Source: Mycobacterium sp. IS-3022 (lineage in GTDB: Bacteria; Actinomycetota; Actinomycetes; Mycobacteriales; Mycobacteriaceae). From it: a DNA stretch of 64,000 nt. Positions 16,306 through 24,477 of the stretch are shown in pieces. The notes beneath the pieces were generated by a model. It saw only the letters and a program-made list of their open reading frames with translations. It did no database searches and was not told the DNA's origin. The stretch spans positions 124,001-188,000 of the forward strand of contig NZ_LQIN01000034.1 in NCBI RefSeq assembly GCF_001500065.1, read 5' to 3'. The position numbers and the translations under genes were made by a program. How positions within the stretch are numbered: position 1 is the stretch's first letter; every line of letters starts with the position of its first letter.

Positions 16306-16647
16306 ATGGCCCATCATGTCGACGTCGACCCCGCACTCTGGGAGGAGTTCCACCGGGTGGTCAACATGACCTCGCGGGAACTGATGGACTGGCTGCGCAC
16401 ACGGTCGGCCGGCGAGGACTCCGAGGAGATGCCGGACCAGGCCGGCACGCAGACCGGCCGCGCGGTGTTGGAGGTGCTGCAGAAGCGGCGCGGCGACCTG
16501 ACCGACGAGGACGAACGCGTGATGCGCAAGGTGGTCGACCGTATCCACGCCGAACGCCGTGACGACCTCGAGCCCACCGCGGGACAGGAGAACTGGCGGC
16601 ACCGGCTGATGACGATCGGCCATGATCCCCTCAAGCCCGCGCCGTGA
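16306..16647 (+). CDS. DUF3140 family protein
   Basis: A 113-aa basic/acidic helical protein (MAHHVDVDPALWEEFHRVVNMTSRELMDWL...). A GxxTGRAVLEVLQKRRGDLTDEDERVMRKVVDRIHAERR core is followed by a C-terminal WRHRLMTIGHDPLK tail, the pattern of DUF3140. Start ATG 16306 is chosen because GGAGG at 16293-16297 is correctly spaced; GTG 16297 and 16303 are in frame but overlap or abut that site. Function is unknown. It ends 4 bp before the convergent menE stop. Confidence 0.8.
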   Translation: MAHHVDVDPALWEEFHRVVNMTSRELMDWLRTRSAGEDSEEMPDQAGTQTGRAVLEVLQKRRGDLTDEDERVMRKVVDRIHAERRDDLEPTAGQENWRHRLMTIGHDPLKPAP

Positions 16648-16651
16648 CCAT

Positions 16652-17758
16652 CTAGTCCGAGGCGGAGTACCGGGCGGCGAGCGCTCGTCGGTCGATCTTG
16701 CCGATGCCGCGCCGCGGTAATTCGTCGACGACGTGAACCTCGCGGGGCGCCGCCGTGACGTCCAGCATCAACCCGACGTGCGCGCGGAGTTCTGCGAGCG
16801 TGGGCGCGTCGCAGCCGGGCGCGAGCACCACGGCCACGGCCACCCGCTGGCCCAGCCGCTCGTCGGGCACCCCGAACACCGCGCATTCGGCGACCGCCGG
16901 ATGCCCGGCCACCGCGGTCTCGACGAGCTGCGGGATGACGGTCAGCCCGCCGCTGCTGATCGCGTCGTCCGCCCGGCCGAGCACGGTCAGCCGCCCCGAC
17001 GCATCAAGGGCGCCAACGTCATTGGTGCGAAACCAGCCCGCCTCAGCGAACGGGTCGGGAGCCACCGGATTGCGGTAGCCCTTCGCGAGCGTCGGTCCGC
17101 CCAGGACGATCCGGCCTCGGTCTGATGTCGCCGACTGCGCGGCTTCGTCGACGATCCGGACCCGCACCCCGTTCAGCGGCACACCGTCGTACACGCACCC
17201 GCCGGCGGTCTCACTCATGCCGTACGTCCGCACCACCGAAATACCTGCTGCTACAGCCTTTTCAGCGAGTGGGGCGGGCATCGGCCCGCCACCGACCAGT
17301 ACGGCGTCCAGGCCCGCCAAAGCGGCCGTCGCCGCCGAATCCTGCAGCGCCTTGTCGAGTTGCACGGCCACCAGTGAGGCATAGCGCCGCCCAGGTCCGA
17401 ACGCCGTTATGGCCGAAACCAGTTCAGCCGCATCGAAACTCGGCGAGATCGCTACTGGCGTGGTCCCAGCGACGACGCTACGCACCAGCACCTGCAAGCC
17501 GGCGATGTGATGCGCCGACAGCGCGAGCAGCCATTGGCCCGGGCCGCCGAGCCGATGGTGCGTGGCCTCGGCGCTGGCGGTCAACGCCGCGGCGGTGAGC
17601 ATCGCGCCCTTGGGGGTTCCGGTCGTGCCTGATGTCGAGACCACGACGGCGACGTCGTCGTCTACCTCGGCGCCGGCACGCAATGACGTTGACAGCAGCG
17701 ATGATTCGCGCTCATCGTCGGCGGGCACCGGCAGGATGCTGGCGCGTCCGGCGAGCAT
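16652..17758 (-). CDS. menE: o-succinylbenzoate-CoA ligase MenE
   Basis: A 368-aa ANL-superfamily ligase that activates o-succinylbenzoate with ATP and CoA for menaquinone synthesis. The P-loop STSGTTGTPKG lies at about residues 41-51, with RTYGMSETAGGCVYDG as the A5 region. GWFRTNDVG and the hinge region GRADDAISSGG follow, and the catalytic lysine is in RRGIGKIDRRAL near the end. It is short for an ANL enzyme but matches the M. tuberculosis MenE length (about 362 aa). ATG 17758 (MLAGRASILPV) aligns with that start; GTG 17767 is a possible alternative. The open frame upstream overlaps the DUF3349 gene and lacks MenE-like sequence. Confidence 0.9.
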   Translation of the reverse strand: MLAGRASILPVPADDERESSLLSTSLRAGAEVDDDVAVVVSTSGTTGTPKGAMLTAAALTASAEATHHRLGGPGQWLLALSAHHIAGLQVLVRSVVAGTTPVAISPSFDAAELVSAITAFGPGRRYASLVAVQLDKALQDSAATAALAGLDAVLVGGGPMPAPLAEKAVAAGISVVRTYGMSETAGGCVYDGVPLNGVRVRIVDEAAQSATSDRGRIVLGGPTLAKGYRNPVAPDPFAEAGWFRTNDVGALDASGRLTVLGRADDAISSGGLTVIPQLVETAVAGHPAVAECAVFGVPDERLGQRVAVAVVLAPGCDAPTLAELRAHVGLMLDVTAAPREVHVVDELPRRGIGKIDRRALAARYSASD

Positions 17759-17826
17759 CTCCTGCACCGTGGGCAGGAGCGACAGGGCGGCGGCACCCGA
17801 ACCGACCGCGACCGGTGTCAGGACGG

Positions 17827-18129
17827 TTATGGGTCGTCCTCCGGATCGCGTGGGTCGTCGAGCGGCCAGCCCCGCACCGCCAGTCGCTGGCGCACCCGCT
17901 CGACATCCTCCGGCGTGGGCAGCGCGTCGATGATCGACGTGATCAGCACGCCGATGTCGGCGTCGTCGAACTCGCCCGTCCGCTTCAACTCCATCGCAAC
18001 GGTCCTCACCTCGTCGTCGGTGAGCCGTCGCCGCAGCAGCGAGAACAGCGGCACCCGGTCCGGCCCGGGCACCCCCTCGGGATAACCCGCTGTGATCCAC
18101 GCGACAATCCTGGCCAGAAACTTCGTCAC
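17827..18129 (-). CDS. DUF3349 domain protein
   Basis: A 100-aa all-helical protein. The family core is AGYPEGVPGPDRVPLFSLLRRRLTDDEV (about residues 14-41), and the end carries a VRQRLAVRGWPLDDP motif. It is equivalent to M. tuberculosis Rv0543c (100 aa). Function is unknown; proteins of this family are small, soluble helical bundles. The start is GTG 18129. It lies upstream of menE on the same strand and is a paralog of the gene at 19888-20208, so the two flank pit. Confidence 0.88.
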   Translation of the reverse strand: MTKFLARIVAWITAGYPEGVPGPDRVPLFSLLRRRLTDDEVRTVAMELKRTGEFDDADIGVLITSIIDALPTPEDVERVRQRLAVRGWPLDDPRDPEDDP

Positions 18130-18239
18130 TGTGCCCTCCCGCGTGTCGCATCGGGTTTACCCGCTGCCGATTGGATGATGCTAGTGCGAGCCCGAACAAG
18201 TCGAGTCCGACGCCGTCGGCAAACACCCGACCGCCGTCG

Positions 18240-18257
18240 GGTTAACAATCGATGAAC
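18240..18257 (-). promoter_or_regulatory. PHO/RegX3-box-like direct repeat upstream of pit
   Basis: On the minus strand the sequence reads GTTCATC-GATT-GTTAACC, two heptamers with 11-bp periodicity. This resembles the direct-repeat boxes bound by phosphate response regulators of the PhoB/PhoP/RegX3 type in actinobacteria. It lies in the 223-bp divergent region between DUF3349 (start 18129) and pit (start 18353), about 95 bp from pit. The match is by eye and one position of the second repeat deviates. Confidence 0.4.
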
Positions 18258-18352
18258 AGATTGCCCAGGACGGCGAATTCCCTGCTCGACACGCCCCTCG
18301 AAAGTGGCCATGAATTAGGCGAAAGGGCCGCCGGGGCCGCAGAATTAGCGCC

Positions 18353-19594
18353 GTGAGCACCGAGCTGATCGTCCTCGTGCTGTTGATCGCGACCGCATTG
18401 GCATTCGACTTCACCAACGGCTTCCACGACACCGGCAATGCGATGGCGACGTCGATCGCCACCGGTGCCCTCAAGCCCAAGACCGCTGTGCTGTTGGCCG
18501 GTGTCCTCAACCTGGTCGGCGCGTTCCTGTCGGTGGAGGTCGCGGTCACGGTGACCACGTCGGTGCTCAACGTGCAGGACGGCAAGAGCGGCGCGCTGCT
18601 GCCGTCGATCGATGCCTCGACGGGTTTGACGATCATCTTCGCCGGGCTGATCGGCGGGATCCTGTGGAACCTGCTGACATGGTTGTTCGGCATCCCGTCG
18701 AGTTCGTCGCACGCGCTGTTCGGAGGGCTGATCGGCGCGGGCCTCGCCGCGCTCGGCGCCGCAGGCGTCAACTGGAGCGGCATCACGCAGAAGGTGCTCA
18801 TCCCCGCGGTCGCCGCGCCGGTCATCGCCTGCCTGGTGGCCGCGTGCGGCACCTGGCTGGTGTACCGGATCACCCGCAAGGTGGCGGTGAGTCGCCGTCG
18901 CGAAGGTTTCCGCTGGGGTCAGATCGCGACCGCTTCGCTGGTCGCACTGTCGCACGGCACCAACGACGCGCAGAAGACGATGGGCGTCATCGCCCTCGCG
19001 CTCATCACCACCGGCCACCTCGGCGGCGACGTCAAGGAGAACGGCCTGCCGTTCTGGGTCATCTTCAGCTGTGCGGTCGCGATCGGTCTGGGCACCTATC
19101 TCGGTGGTTGGCGCGTCATCCGCACGTTGGGCAAGGGGCTTGTGGAGATCGACTCCCCGCAGGGCTTCGCAGCCGAAGCATCCTCGGCCGCAATCATTCT
19201 CAGCTCCAGCGCCGCCGGCATGGCGTTGTCGACCACCCACGTCGCCACCGGATCGATCCTCGGCAGCGGCGTCGGCAAGCCGGGCGCCGACGTCCGGTGG
19301 GCGGTGGCCGGGCGGATGGCCGTCGCCTGGTTGATCACGCTGCCCGCCGCGGGATTCGTTGGCGCGCTTTCATTCTGGCTGTCGCACGGGGTGAAGACGC
19401 TGACCGGGTCCGGCCTCGCCGGTGACGGCCTGATCTTCCTCGCGCTCGTTGGGCTCTCGTTCTACATGTGGTGGCGGGCCCAGCAGCAGAAGGTGGACCA
19501 CAACAACGTCAACGCCGACTGGGACGACGCCACCAACTCCGTCGTCCCCGCCGAACTGCGCGAGACGCAGATCAAGACCGCGGCGACGGTGTAG
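18353..19594 (+). CDS. pit: Low-affinity inorganic phosphate transporter, Pit family
   Basis: A 413-aa PHO4/PiT permease that imports metal-phosphate by proton symport. Two family signatures face each other: AFDFTNGFHDTGNAMATSIATGAL near residues 16-39, and SHGTNDAQKTMGVIALAL around 200-217. About ten hydrophobic segments are seen. The start is GTG 18353. It is followed after 12 bp by a small membrane protein and a DUF3349 gene on the same strand, a likely operon. The left palindrome arm begins inside this gene (18693), and its mirror copy is cut by the window end. Confidence 0.93.
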   Translation: MSTELIVLVLLIATALAFDFTNGFHDTGNAMATSIATGALKPKTAVLLAGVLNLVGAFLSVEVAVTVTTSVLNVQDGKSGALLPSIDASTGLTIIFAGLIGGILWNLLTWLFGIPSSSSHALFGGLIGAGLAALGAAGVNWSGITQKVLIPAVAAPVIACLVAACGTWLVYRITRKVAVSRRREGFRWGQIATASLVALSHGTNDAQKTMGVIALALITTGHLGGDVKENGLPFWVIFSCAVAIGLGTYLGGWRVIRTLGKGLVEIDSPQGFAAEASSAAIILSSSAAGMALSTTHVATGSILGSGVGKPGADVRWAVAGRMAVAWLITLPAAGFVGALSFWLSHGVKTLTGSGLAGDGLIFLALVGLSFYMWWRAQQQKVDHNNVNADWDDATNSVVPAELRETQIKTAATV

Positions 19595-19606
19595 CGGAGG
19601 AACTCG

Positions 19607-19891
19607 ATGACTTATCTGGAGAGCATCCTCAAGGTACTGGTGGTGGGACTGGTGCTGGGGGCGGGCCTGCCCGCGCTGTTCGCGACGGGACTGGTGGCCT
19701 TCTCCGGCGGAGCGGGTGACGAGTCCGCCGACGGCACCGTGAGTGCACCCAACCCGGTCCGCAAGTACCTTGGCGTGGCGCTGTTCGTGTTCGTCGGGTG
19801 GGTGATCGTCACCGCGGTGCTGTGGATCACCCGGTCCACCATCATCCACCACACCGGTATCGACCTGTTCCCCTTCATGCCCGAGAAATGA
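19607..19891 (+). CDS. Small two-TM membrane protein next to pit
   Basis: A 94-aa protein with hydrophobic segments at about residues 7-32 (VLVVGLVLGAGLPALFATGLVAF) and 54-75 (YLGVALFVFVGWVIVTAVLWI). It ends in a short soluble tail, HHTGIDLFPFMPEK. GGAGG precedes ATG 19607 at good spacing. It corresponds by position to M. tuberculosis Rv0544c. It may be an accessory subunit of the phosphate transporter; this is inferred only from co-location. Confidence 0.8.
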   Translation: MTYLESILKVLVVGLVLGAGLPALFATGLVAFSGGAGDESADGTVSAPNPVRKYLGVALFVFVGWVIVTAVLWITRSTIIHHTGIDLFPFMPEK

Positions 19892-20208
19892 ACGGCGACA
19901 CCATGACAGAGAACCTCAACGTGTTGGACAACGTGCTTTCGTGGCTGCGTCGCGGCTACCCGGACGGTGTGCCGCCGAAGGATTACTTCCCCCTGCTCGC
20001 ACTGCTGAAGCGGTCGCTCACCGAAGACGAGGTCGTCAGCGCCGCGCAGACCGTGCTCAGGGGTGCCACCGCCGACACCGTGACCGAAGGCGAGATCCGC
20101 GACGCGATCCACCGGGTCACCGCCCAGGAGCCGAATCCTGAAGAGATGCACCAGGTTGCGTCACGGTTGGCGTCGGTCGGCTGGCCGTTGGCCACCCCGT
20201 CGCGCTGA
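19888..20208 (+). CDS. DUF3349 domain protein, second paralog
   Basis: A 106-aa protein with the same core as the gene at 17827-18129: RRGYPDGVPPKDYFPLLALLKRSLTEDEV followed by RLASVGWPLATPSR. ATG 19888 overlaps the stop of the membrane-protein gene (ATGA), suggesting coupled translation; ATG 19903 (MTENLNVLD) is the alternative start. It converges on the glyoxalase gene with 4 bp between stops. Function is unknown. The two DUF3349 paralogs bracket the phosphate transporter genes. Confidence 0.83.
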   Translation: MNGDTMTENLNVLDNVLSWLRRGYPDGVPPKDYFPLLALLKRSLTEDEVVSAAQTVLRGATADTVTEGEIRDAIHRVTAQEPNPEEMHQVASRLASVGWPLATPSR

Positions 20209-20212
20209 AACC

Positions 20213-20584
20213 CTACTGCCGGGAGTCGCGACGCAGCGGGTGGGTCTCGGGCACCTGCACGAAGATCAGCAGGACACCGTCGGGATCGTTGACATGCATC
20301 TCGTGCAGTCCCCACGGCTCCTGTCGAGCTTCCCGCGTGATCGGCACGCCCCGACCCGAGAGCTCCTTCTCGGTGGCGTAGACGTCGCGGACCTGCAACC
20401 ACATCGTGCCGCCCGCGCGCGGTCCGCCGTGGCCGGCGAGTTCGATCAGCGACTGCCCGGCGTAGAACACGGTGCCCGCACCGTAGTCGCGGGCGATGGC
20501 CAAGCCCAGCTCGTCGCGGTAGAACGCCAGCGACCGCTGATAGTCCGCCGGCCGAATCAGCATCCGGCTGGCCAGAATTTCCAT
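20213..20584 (-). CDS. Glyoxalase/bleomycin-resistance family (VOC) protein
   Basis: A 123-aa single-module vicinal-oxygen-chelate protein: PADYQRSLAFYRDELGLAIARDYG (betaalpha unit 1), GGTMWLQVRDV, and EPWGLHEMHVNDPDGVLLIFVQVPE with the usual D-P-D-G-x-L turn. Candidate metal ligands are a Glu/His in the first strand pair and the E of LHEMHV, but assignment is uncertain. It corresponds by position to M. tuberculosis Rv0546c. The start is ATG 20584, 23 bp after the acyl-CoA ligase stop on the same strand. The substrate is unknown. Confidence 0.82.
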   Translation of the reverse strand: MEILASRMLIRPADYQRSLAFYRDELGLAIARDYGAGTVFYAGQSLIELAGHGGPRAGGTMWLQVRDVYATEKELSGRGVPITREARQEPWGLHEMHVNDPDGVLLIFVQVPETHPLRRDSRQ

Positions 20585-20607
20585 GGCATCGTGTCTATCA
20601 CGCCGGG

Positions 20608-22149
20608 TCAGCCGATCCGCCGCCCGACACCTTCCCAGTACGGTTCGCGCAGCGCGCGCTTGAGCACCTTTCCGCTCGGGGTGCGGGGCAGGCCCTCGGC
20701 GAACGACACCGACTTGGGCAGCTTGAACCCGGCGAGTCGGTCGCGCGCATAGGCGATCAGCTCCGACTCGGTGGGGCAGCCGCCCTCGGCGGGGACGACG
20801 ATCGCCTTGACCGCCTCGCCCCATGTCGCGTCGGGAACGCCGATCACGGCGGCGTCAGCGACCGCCGGATGGGTCATCAGTACGTTCTCGACCTCGGCGG
20901 GATACACGTTCTCGCCACCCGAGACGATCATGTCCTTGACGCGGTCGTGCAGGAACACGTAACCCTCGCTGTCGAGGTAGCCGGCGTCACCGGTCTTGAG
21001 CCAGCCGTCGTCGGTGAGCGTGGCGGCCGTCGCGTCCGGATTGTTCCAGTAGCCGCGCATGTTCTGCCGCGAGCGGGTCCACAGCTCACCGACGGTGCCG
21101 ACGGGCACGTCGCGGCCTTCGGGGTCGACGATGCGCACCTCGACCCACGGGAACGGCTTGCCGCACGACCGCAGCAGCTCGGGATCGTGGCGGTCGAGTT
21201 GGGTGATGGAGCCGGTGGTTTCGGTCTGCCCGTACACCTGCAGCAGGTCGCAGTCGAACCGCTCGAGCGCCTTGACCAGAACGTCGTCGGTGATCGGTGA
21301 TGCCCCGTAGACGATCGCGCGCAGGCAGGTGAAATCCGTCCGCTCGACACCCGGGGTTTCGAGCAGCCGCTGGATCACGACGGGCACCAGCAGCATATTG
21401 GTAATGCCATGTCGACCAACGGCTTCGAGAATCGCGGGCGGGTCGACGTCGCGCAGCACGACGGTGCGCGCGCCCTCACCCAAACCGACCAGCGCCCAGC
21501 CCGAACCCGCCATGTGGAACATCGGCATCACGGCGAGGCTCACACTGTCGGTGTCGAAGCGCCACTTCTCGGCGATGCCGGTGGCCTTGCAGAAGTAGTT
21601 GTCGTTGGTCAGTATCACGCCCTTCGGCGCGCCGGTCGTTCCCGACGTGTACATCAGGAACGCGACGTCGTCGGGTTGCGTTGCGACGCAGGGGTCTTCG
21701 GCGGGGTGCTCGGCGAGCCAGGCGTCGAACTCCGGCCACCGAGGGTGCGCACCGACGGCGACGATGTCGGCCGCCAGCCGGTTTTCGATCGCCTCGACGT
21801 GGCCGAAGAACTCGGCGCCCACGACCACCACGCGGGCTCCGGCGTCGTCGATGATGTGGGCCATCTCGGCAGGCGCCAGCCGCCAGTTGACCGGCACGAC
21901 GATCGCGCCGAGTTTGGACAGGGCGCAGACGACTTCGAAGAACTCGATGCCGTTCTTCTCGATGAACGCGACGCGGTCGCCGAACCCGACACCCGCCGCG
22001 CGGAACGCCTGCGCGCCCCGGTTGGACCGCGCGTCGAGGTCGGCGAACGTCACGGCTCGCTCACCGGCGATCAACGCGACCGCGTCGGGGCGTTCGGCGC
22101 CGTAGACACGCGCGATGTCGGCGACGGTCGCGATGTCGGGGTGTGGCAT
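20608..22149 (-). CDS. Fatty-acid/aryl acyl-CoA synthetase (FadD-type)
   Basis: A 513-aa ANL ligase. P-loop YTSGTTGAPKG is at 167-177, QVYGQTETTG is the A5 motif, GYWNNPDATAATLTDDGWLKTGD and the hinge DRVKDMIVSGGENVYPAEVE follow, and the catalytic-type lysine is in TPSGKVLKRALREPYW near the C-terminus. It would activate a carboxylic acid to its CoA thioester; the chain specificity is not readable. ATG 22149 begins 1 bp after the SDR stop, so the two are coupled. This gene sits between homologues that I recall as adjacent in M. tuberculosis (Rv0546c, Rv0547c), suggesting insertion here or loss there. Confidence 0.9.
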   Translation of the reverse strand: MPHPDIATVADIARVYGAERPDAVALIAGERAVTFADLDARSNRGAQAFRAAGVGFGDRVAFIEKNGIEFFEVVCALSKLGAIVVPVNWRLAPAEMAHIIDDAGARVVVVGAEFFGHVEAIENRLAADIVAVGAHPRWPEFDAWLAEHPAEDPCVATQPDDVAFLMYTSGTTGAPKGVILTNDNYFCKATGIAEKWRFDTDSVSLAVMPMFHMAGSGWALVGLGEGARTVVLRDVDPPAILEAVGRHGITNMLLVPVVIQRLLETPGVERTDFTCLRAIVYGASPITDDVLVKALERFDCDLLQVYGQTETTGSITQLDRHDPELLRSCGKPFPWVEVRIVDPEGRDVPVGTVGELWTRSRQNMRGYWNNPDATAATLTDDGWLKTGDAGYLDSEGYVFLHDRVKDMIVSGGENVYPAEVENVLMTHPAVADAAVIGVPDATWGEAVKAIVVPAEGGCPTESELIAYARDRLAGFKLPKSVSFAEGLPRTPSGKVLKRALREPYWEGVGRRIG

Positions 22150-22150
22150 G

Positions 22151-23035
22151 TCAGGAGTTCGGTTGGACGCGTTGCCGTTTCATCACCATGTCGACGAATG
22201 CCGGCGCGAGGCTGTTCACGGCCTGGGCGGTGACGGCCATGCGAGGCGCGATGCGCACGGGTCGGGTGCGCGCGGCGGTGATCATCCAGTCGGCGGCCTC
22301 AGATGCGGTCAATCCGGCGACCCCGTCGTAGGCACGGGTGGGTGCGATCATCGGCGTGCGCACCAGCGGGTAGAACAACGTCGTCGAATGCACGCCGTCG
22401 CCGCTCCACTCCGTCTCGATGACGCGGCTCACCGCAGTCAGCGCCGCCTTGGACGCGTTGTACACCGCGAACAACGGCGACGACTCGGACAGCACACCCC
22501 ACGTCGACACGTTGATGATGTGGCCGTTTCGCCGCTCACGCATCCCGGGCGCCAACCCGCGGATCAGCCGCAGCGGGGAGTAGTAGTTCAGCGCCATGGT
22601 GCGCTCGACGTCGTGCCAACGTTCCAGCGAGTCGGCCAGCGGCCGGCGGATCGAGCGCCCCGCGTTGTTGATCAGGATGTCCACCCCGCCGAGTTCCTCG
22701 GTGACCCTGGCGACGAGCTCGTCGACCGCGTCGAGGTCCGAGAGATCACAGGCATGCGCCCAGGCCTCTCCGCCGTTGTCGGTGATCCGGTCGACCAGCG
22801 CGTCGAGCAACTCCTGGCGACGCGCAGCCACCACCACGGTGGCGCCGCGGCGGGCGAACTTCTCCGCGGCGGCCTCACCGATACCGGATGACGCGCCGGT
22901 GAGCAGGATGCGCTTGCCCCGCAGGTCGACGACGTCGCGGCCGGGCTGGAACTGCAGCAGTTCGGGGACGATCGGCGGCCGCATGGTGGTCAGCAACAGT
23001 TGGTCGGCCAACCGCCGCAACGGGCTTTTGCTCAC
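22151..23035 (-). CDS. Short-chain dehydrogenase/reductase
   Basis: A 294-aa classical SDR with an N-terminal extension of about 40 residues. Cofactor motif TGASSGIG is at 46-53, NNAG follows in the middle, and a catalytic YNASK is seen with a preceding NVSTWG (Ser). The start is GTG 23035 (VSKSPLRRL), giving the same length as M. tuberculosis Rv0547c as I recall it. The extension (LLLTTMRPPIVPELLQF) could be membrane-peripheral. It is directly followed by the FadD-type ligase (1-bp gap), so it probably acts on an acyl or lipid substrate. Confidence 0.88.
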   Translation of the reverse strand: MSKSPLRRLADQLLLTTMRPPIVPELLQFQPGRDVVDLRGKRILLTGASSGIGEAAAEKFARRGATVVVAARRQELLDALVDRITDNGGEAWAHACDLSDLDAVDELVARVTEELGGVDILINNAGRSIRRPLADSLERWHDVERTMALNYYSPLRLIRGLAPGMRERRNGHIINVSTWGVLSESSPLFAVYNASKAALTAVSRVIETEWSGDGVHSTTLFYPLVRTPMIAPTRAYDGVAGLTASEAADWMITAARTRPVRIAPRMAVTAQAVNSLAPAFVDMVMKRQRVQPNS

Positions 23036-23052
23036 GGTCCGTGAGTCTAAAG

Positions 23053-23108
23053 GGTGATTTCGGTGTCCGAACCGTCGCATCTCGACTGTTCGAGCACCGA
23101 AATCGCCG
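23053..23108. terminator. Hairpin downstream of menB, GATTTCGGTG family
   Basis: GGTGATTTCGGTGTCCGAAC (23053-23072) pairs at 17 of 20 positions with 23089-23108. It lies between the menB stop (23110) and the SDR start (23035). It is a member of the same family as 8043-8095 and 15541-15595, and probably separates the menB transcript from the SDR–ligase–glyoxalase transcript. Confidence 0.65.
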
Positions 23109-23109
23109 C

Positions 23110-24021
23110 CTAGAAGTAGCGCGGGAAGGCGCTCCAGTCGGGGTCGCGCTTCTCCAGGAACGCGTCGCGGCCCTCGACCGCCTCGTCGGTCATGTAGGCC
23201 AACCGCGTCGCCTCCCCGGCGAACAACTGCTGGCCCACCAATCCATCGTCGGTGAGGTTGAACGCGTACTTCAGCATCCGGATCGCTTGCGGCGACTTGC
23301 CATTGATCGCCGCCGCCCATTGGAGCCCGACGTTTTCCAACTCGGCATGGTCGACGACCTCGTTGACCGCACCCATCGCGTACATCTGCTCAGCGGTATA
23401 CGGCCTGCCGAGGAAGAAGACCTCACGGGCGAATTTCTGGCCGACCTGCTTGGCCAGATACGCGCTGCCGTACCCGCCGTCGAAGCTGCCGACGTCGGCG
23501 TCGGTCTGCTTGAACCGGGCATGTTCGCGGCTGGCCAACGTCAGATCACACGTCACGTGCAGGCTGTGCCCGCCGCCGGCGGCCCAGCCGTTGACCAGGC
23601 AGATCACCGGTTTGGGCATGAACCGGATCAGCCGCTGCACCTCGAGGATGTGCAGGCGTCCGGCGCGTGCCGGGTCGACGGTCTCGGCGGTGTCGCCCGA
23701 CGCGTACTGGTAGCCGCTGCGGCCGCGGATGCGTTGGTCGCCGCCGGAGCAGAACGCCCAGCCGCCGTCCTTCGGCGACGGTCCGTTACCGGTCAGCAGG
23801 ATGACGCCGACGTCCGACGACATCCGCGCGTGGTCGAGCACGCGGTACAACTCGTCGACGGTGTGCGGACGAAACGCGTTGCGCACCTCCGGCCGGTCGA
23901 ACGCGACGCGCACCGTGGGCTGCTTCACACCGTCGACGACGTGGCGGTGGTACGTGATGTCGGTCAACCCGAAGCCGTCGACGGGTTGCCACAGAGATGG
24001 ATCGAATGGGTTGGCGCTCAC
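23110..24021 (-). CDS. menB: 1,4-dihydroxy-2-naphthoyl-CoA synthase MenB
   Basis: A 303-aa crotonase-superfamily enzyme that cyclises o-succinylbenzoyl-CoA in menaquinone synthesis. The CoA/oxyanion segment is FCSGGDQRIRGRSGY, the second oxyanion segment is VNGWAAGGGHSLHVTCDLTLAS, and the active-site loop is DVGSFDGGYGSAYLAKQVG. The C-terminal YMTDEAVEGRDAFLEKRDPDW carries the catalytic-type Tyr. The start is GTG 24021, which overlaps the stop of the DDN-like gene ahead by 4 bp, so menB is translationally coupled to it. Confidence 0.96.
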   Translation of the reverse strand: MSANPFDPSLWQPVDGFGLTDITYHRHVVDGVKQPTVRVAFDRPEVRNAFRPHTVDELYRVLDHARMSSDVGVILLTGNGPSPKDGGWAFCSGGDQRIRGRSGYQYASGDTAETVDPARAGRLHILEVQRLIRFMPKPVICLVNGWAAGGGHSLHVTCDLTLASREHARFKQTDADVGSFDGGYGSAYLAKQVGQKFAREVFFLGRPYTAEQMYAMGAVNEVVDHAELENVGLQWAAAINGKSPQAIRMLKYAFNLTDDGLVGQQLFAGEATRLAYMTDEAVEGRDAFLEKRDPDWSAFPRYF

Positions 24022-24467
24022 CGGATTACCTTATCCATGCGGAACACGGGACACCGACCGGCGAGCGCCTCGAACTCGTCGGGGTCGGGCCCGGTGACAA
24101 GTCCGGCGTTCTTGATGAAGTCGACGCCGGTGGGCACCTTGACCGGAAATTCCCGCAGCAGCGGTCGGGCCTCCTCGACGGGCATCTCCACCATCCGCAC
24201 CCGTTCGCTGCGGCGGCCGATGTGCAACGTGGCCTCGCCGGCTGCCCGGACGTTGGCGGCCCAGTCGGAGCCGGGCACCCCACCGACCACATAGCGTTGT
24301 CCGTCGACGACCATCGGCGTGACCGGGGTCAACCGACGTTTGCCGGTTTTTCGGCCCGGAACGGACAGTACGACGGGTCCCTTCTCGCCGAGAATGCCCA
24401 GCTTCTGCAGGCCGATCATCACCTTGTTGACGTACTTCAGCCACCACGGCAACCGAATGTCGGACAT
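24018..24467 (-). CDS. DDN-like F420-type oxidoreductase, coupled to menB
   Basis: A 149-aa member of the nitroreductase-family deazaflavin-dependent oxidoreductases. LSVPGRKTGKRRLTPVTPM (about residues 34-52) is the F420-phosphate region, and GVPGSDWAANVRAAGEATLHIG (63-84) is the WxxNxxA block. The hydrophobic N-terminus (WWLKYVNKVMIGLQKLGIL) may touch the membrane. Its stop overlaps the menB start. Ddn of M. tuberculosis has been proposed as an F420H2-dependent menaquinone reductase, so the menB linkage suggests a quinone-related job. This is inference. Confidence 0.87.
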   Translation of the reverse strand: MSDIRLPWWLKYVNKVMIGLQKLGILGEKGPVVLSVPGRKTGKRRLTPVTPMVVDGQRYVVGGVPGSDWAANVRAAGEATLHIGRRSERVRMVEMPVEEARPLLREFPVKVPTGVDFIKNAGLVTGPDPDEFEALAGRCPVFRMDKVIR

Positions 24468-24477
24468 AGCCGTGACG

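Noticed and set aside
17759..18226. N-terminal extension of menE to 18226
   Set aside because: The extension overlaps DUF3349, is Arg/Gly-rich and has no ligase features; MenE length and motifs fit a start near 17758.
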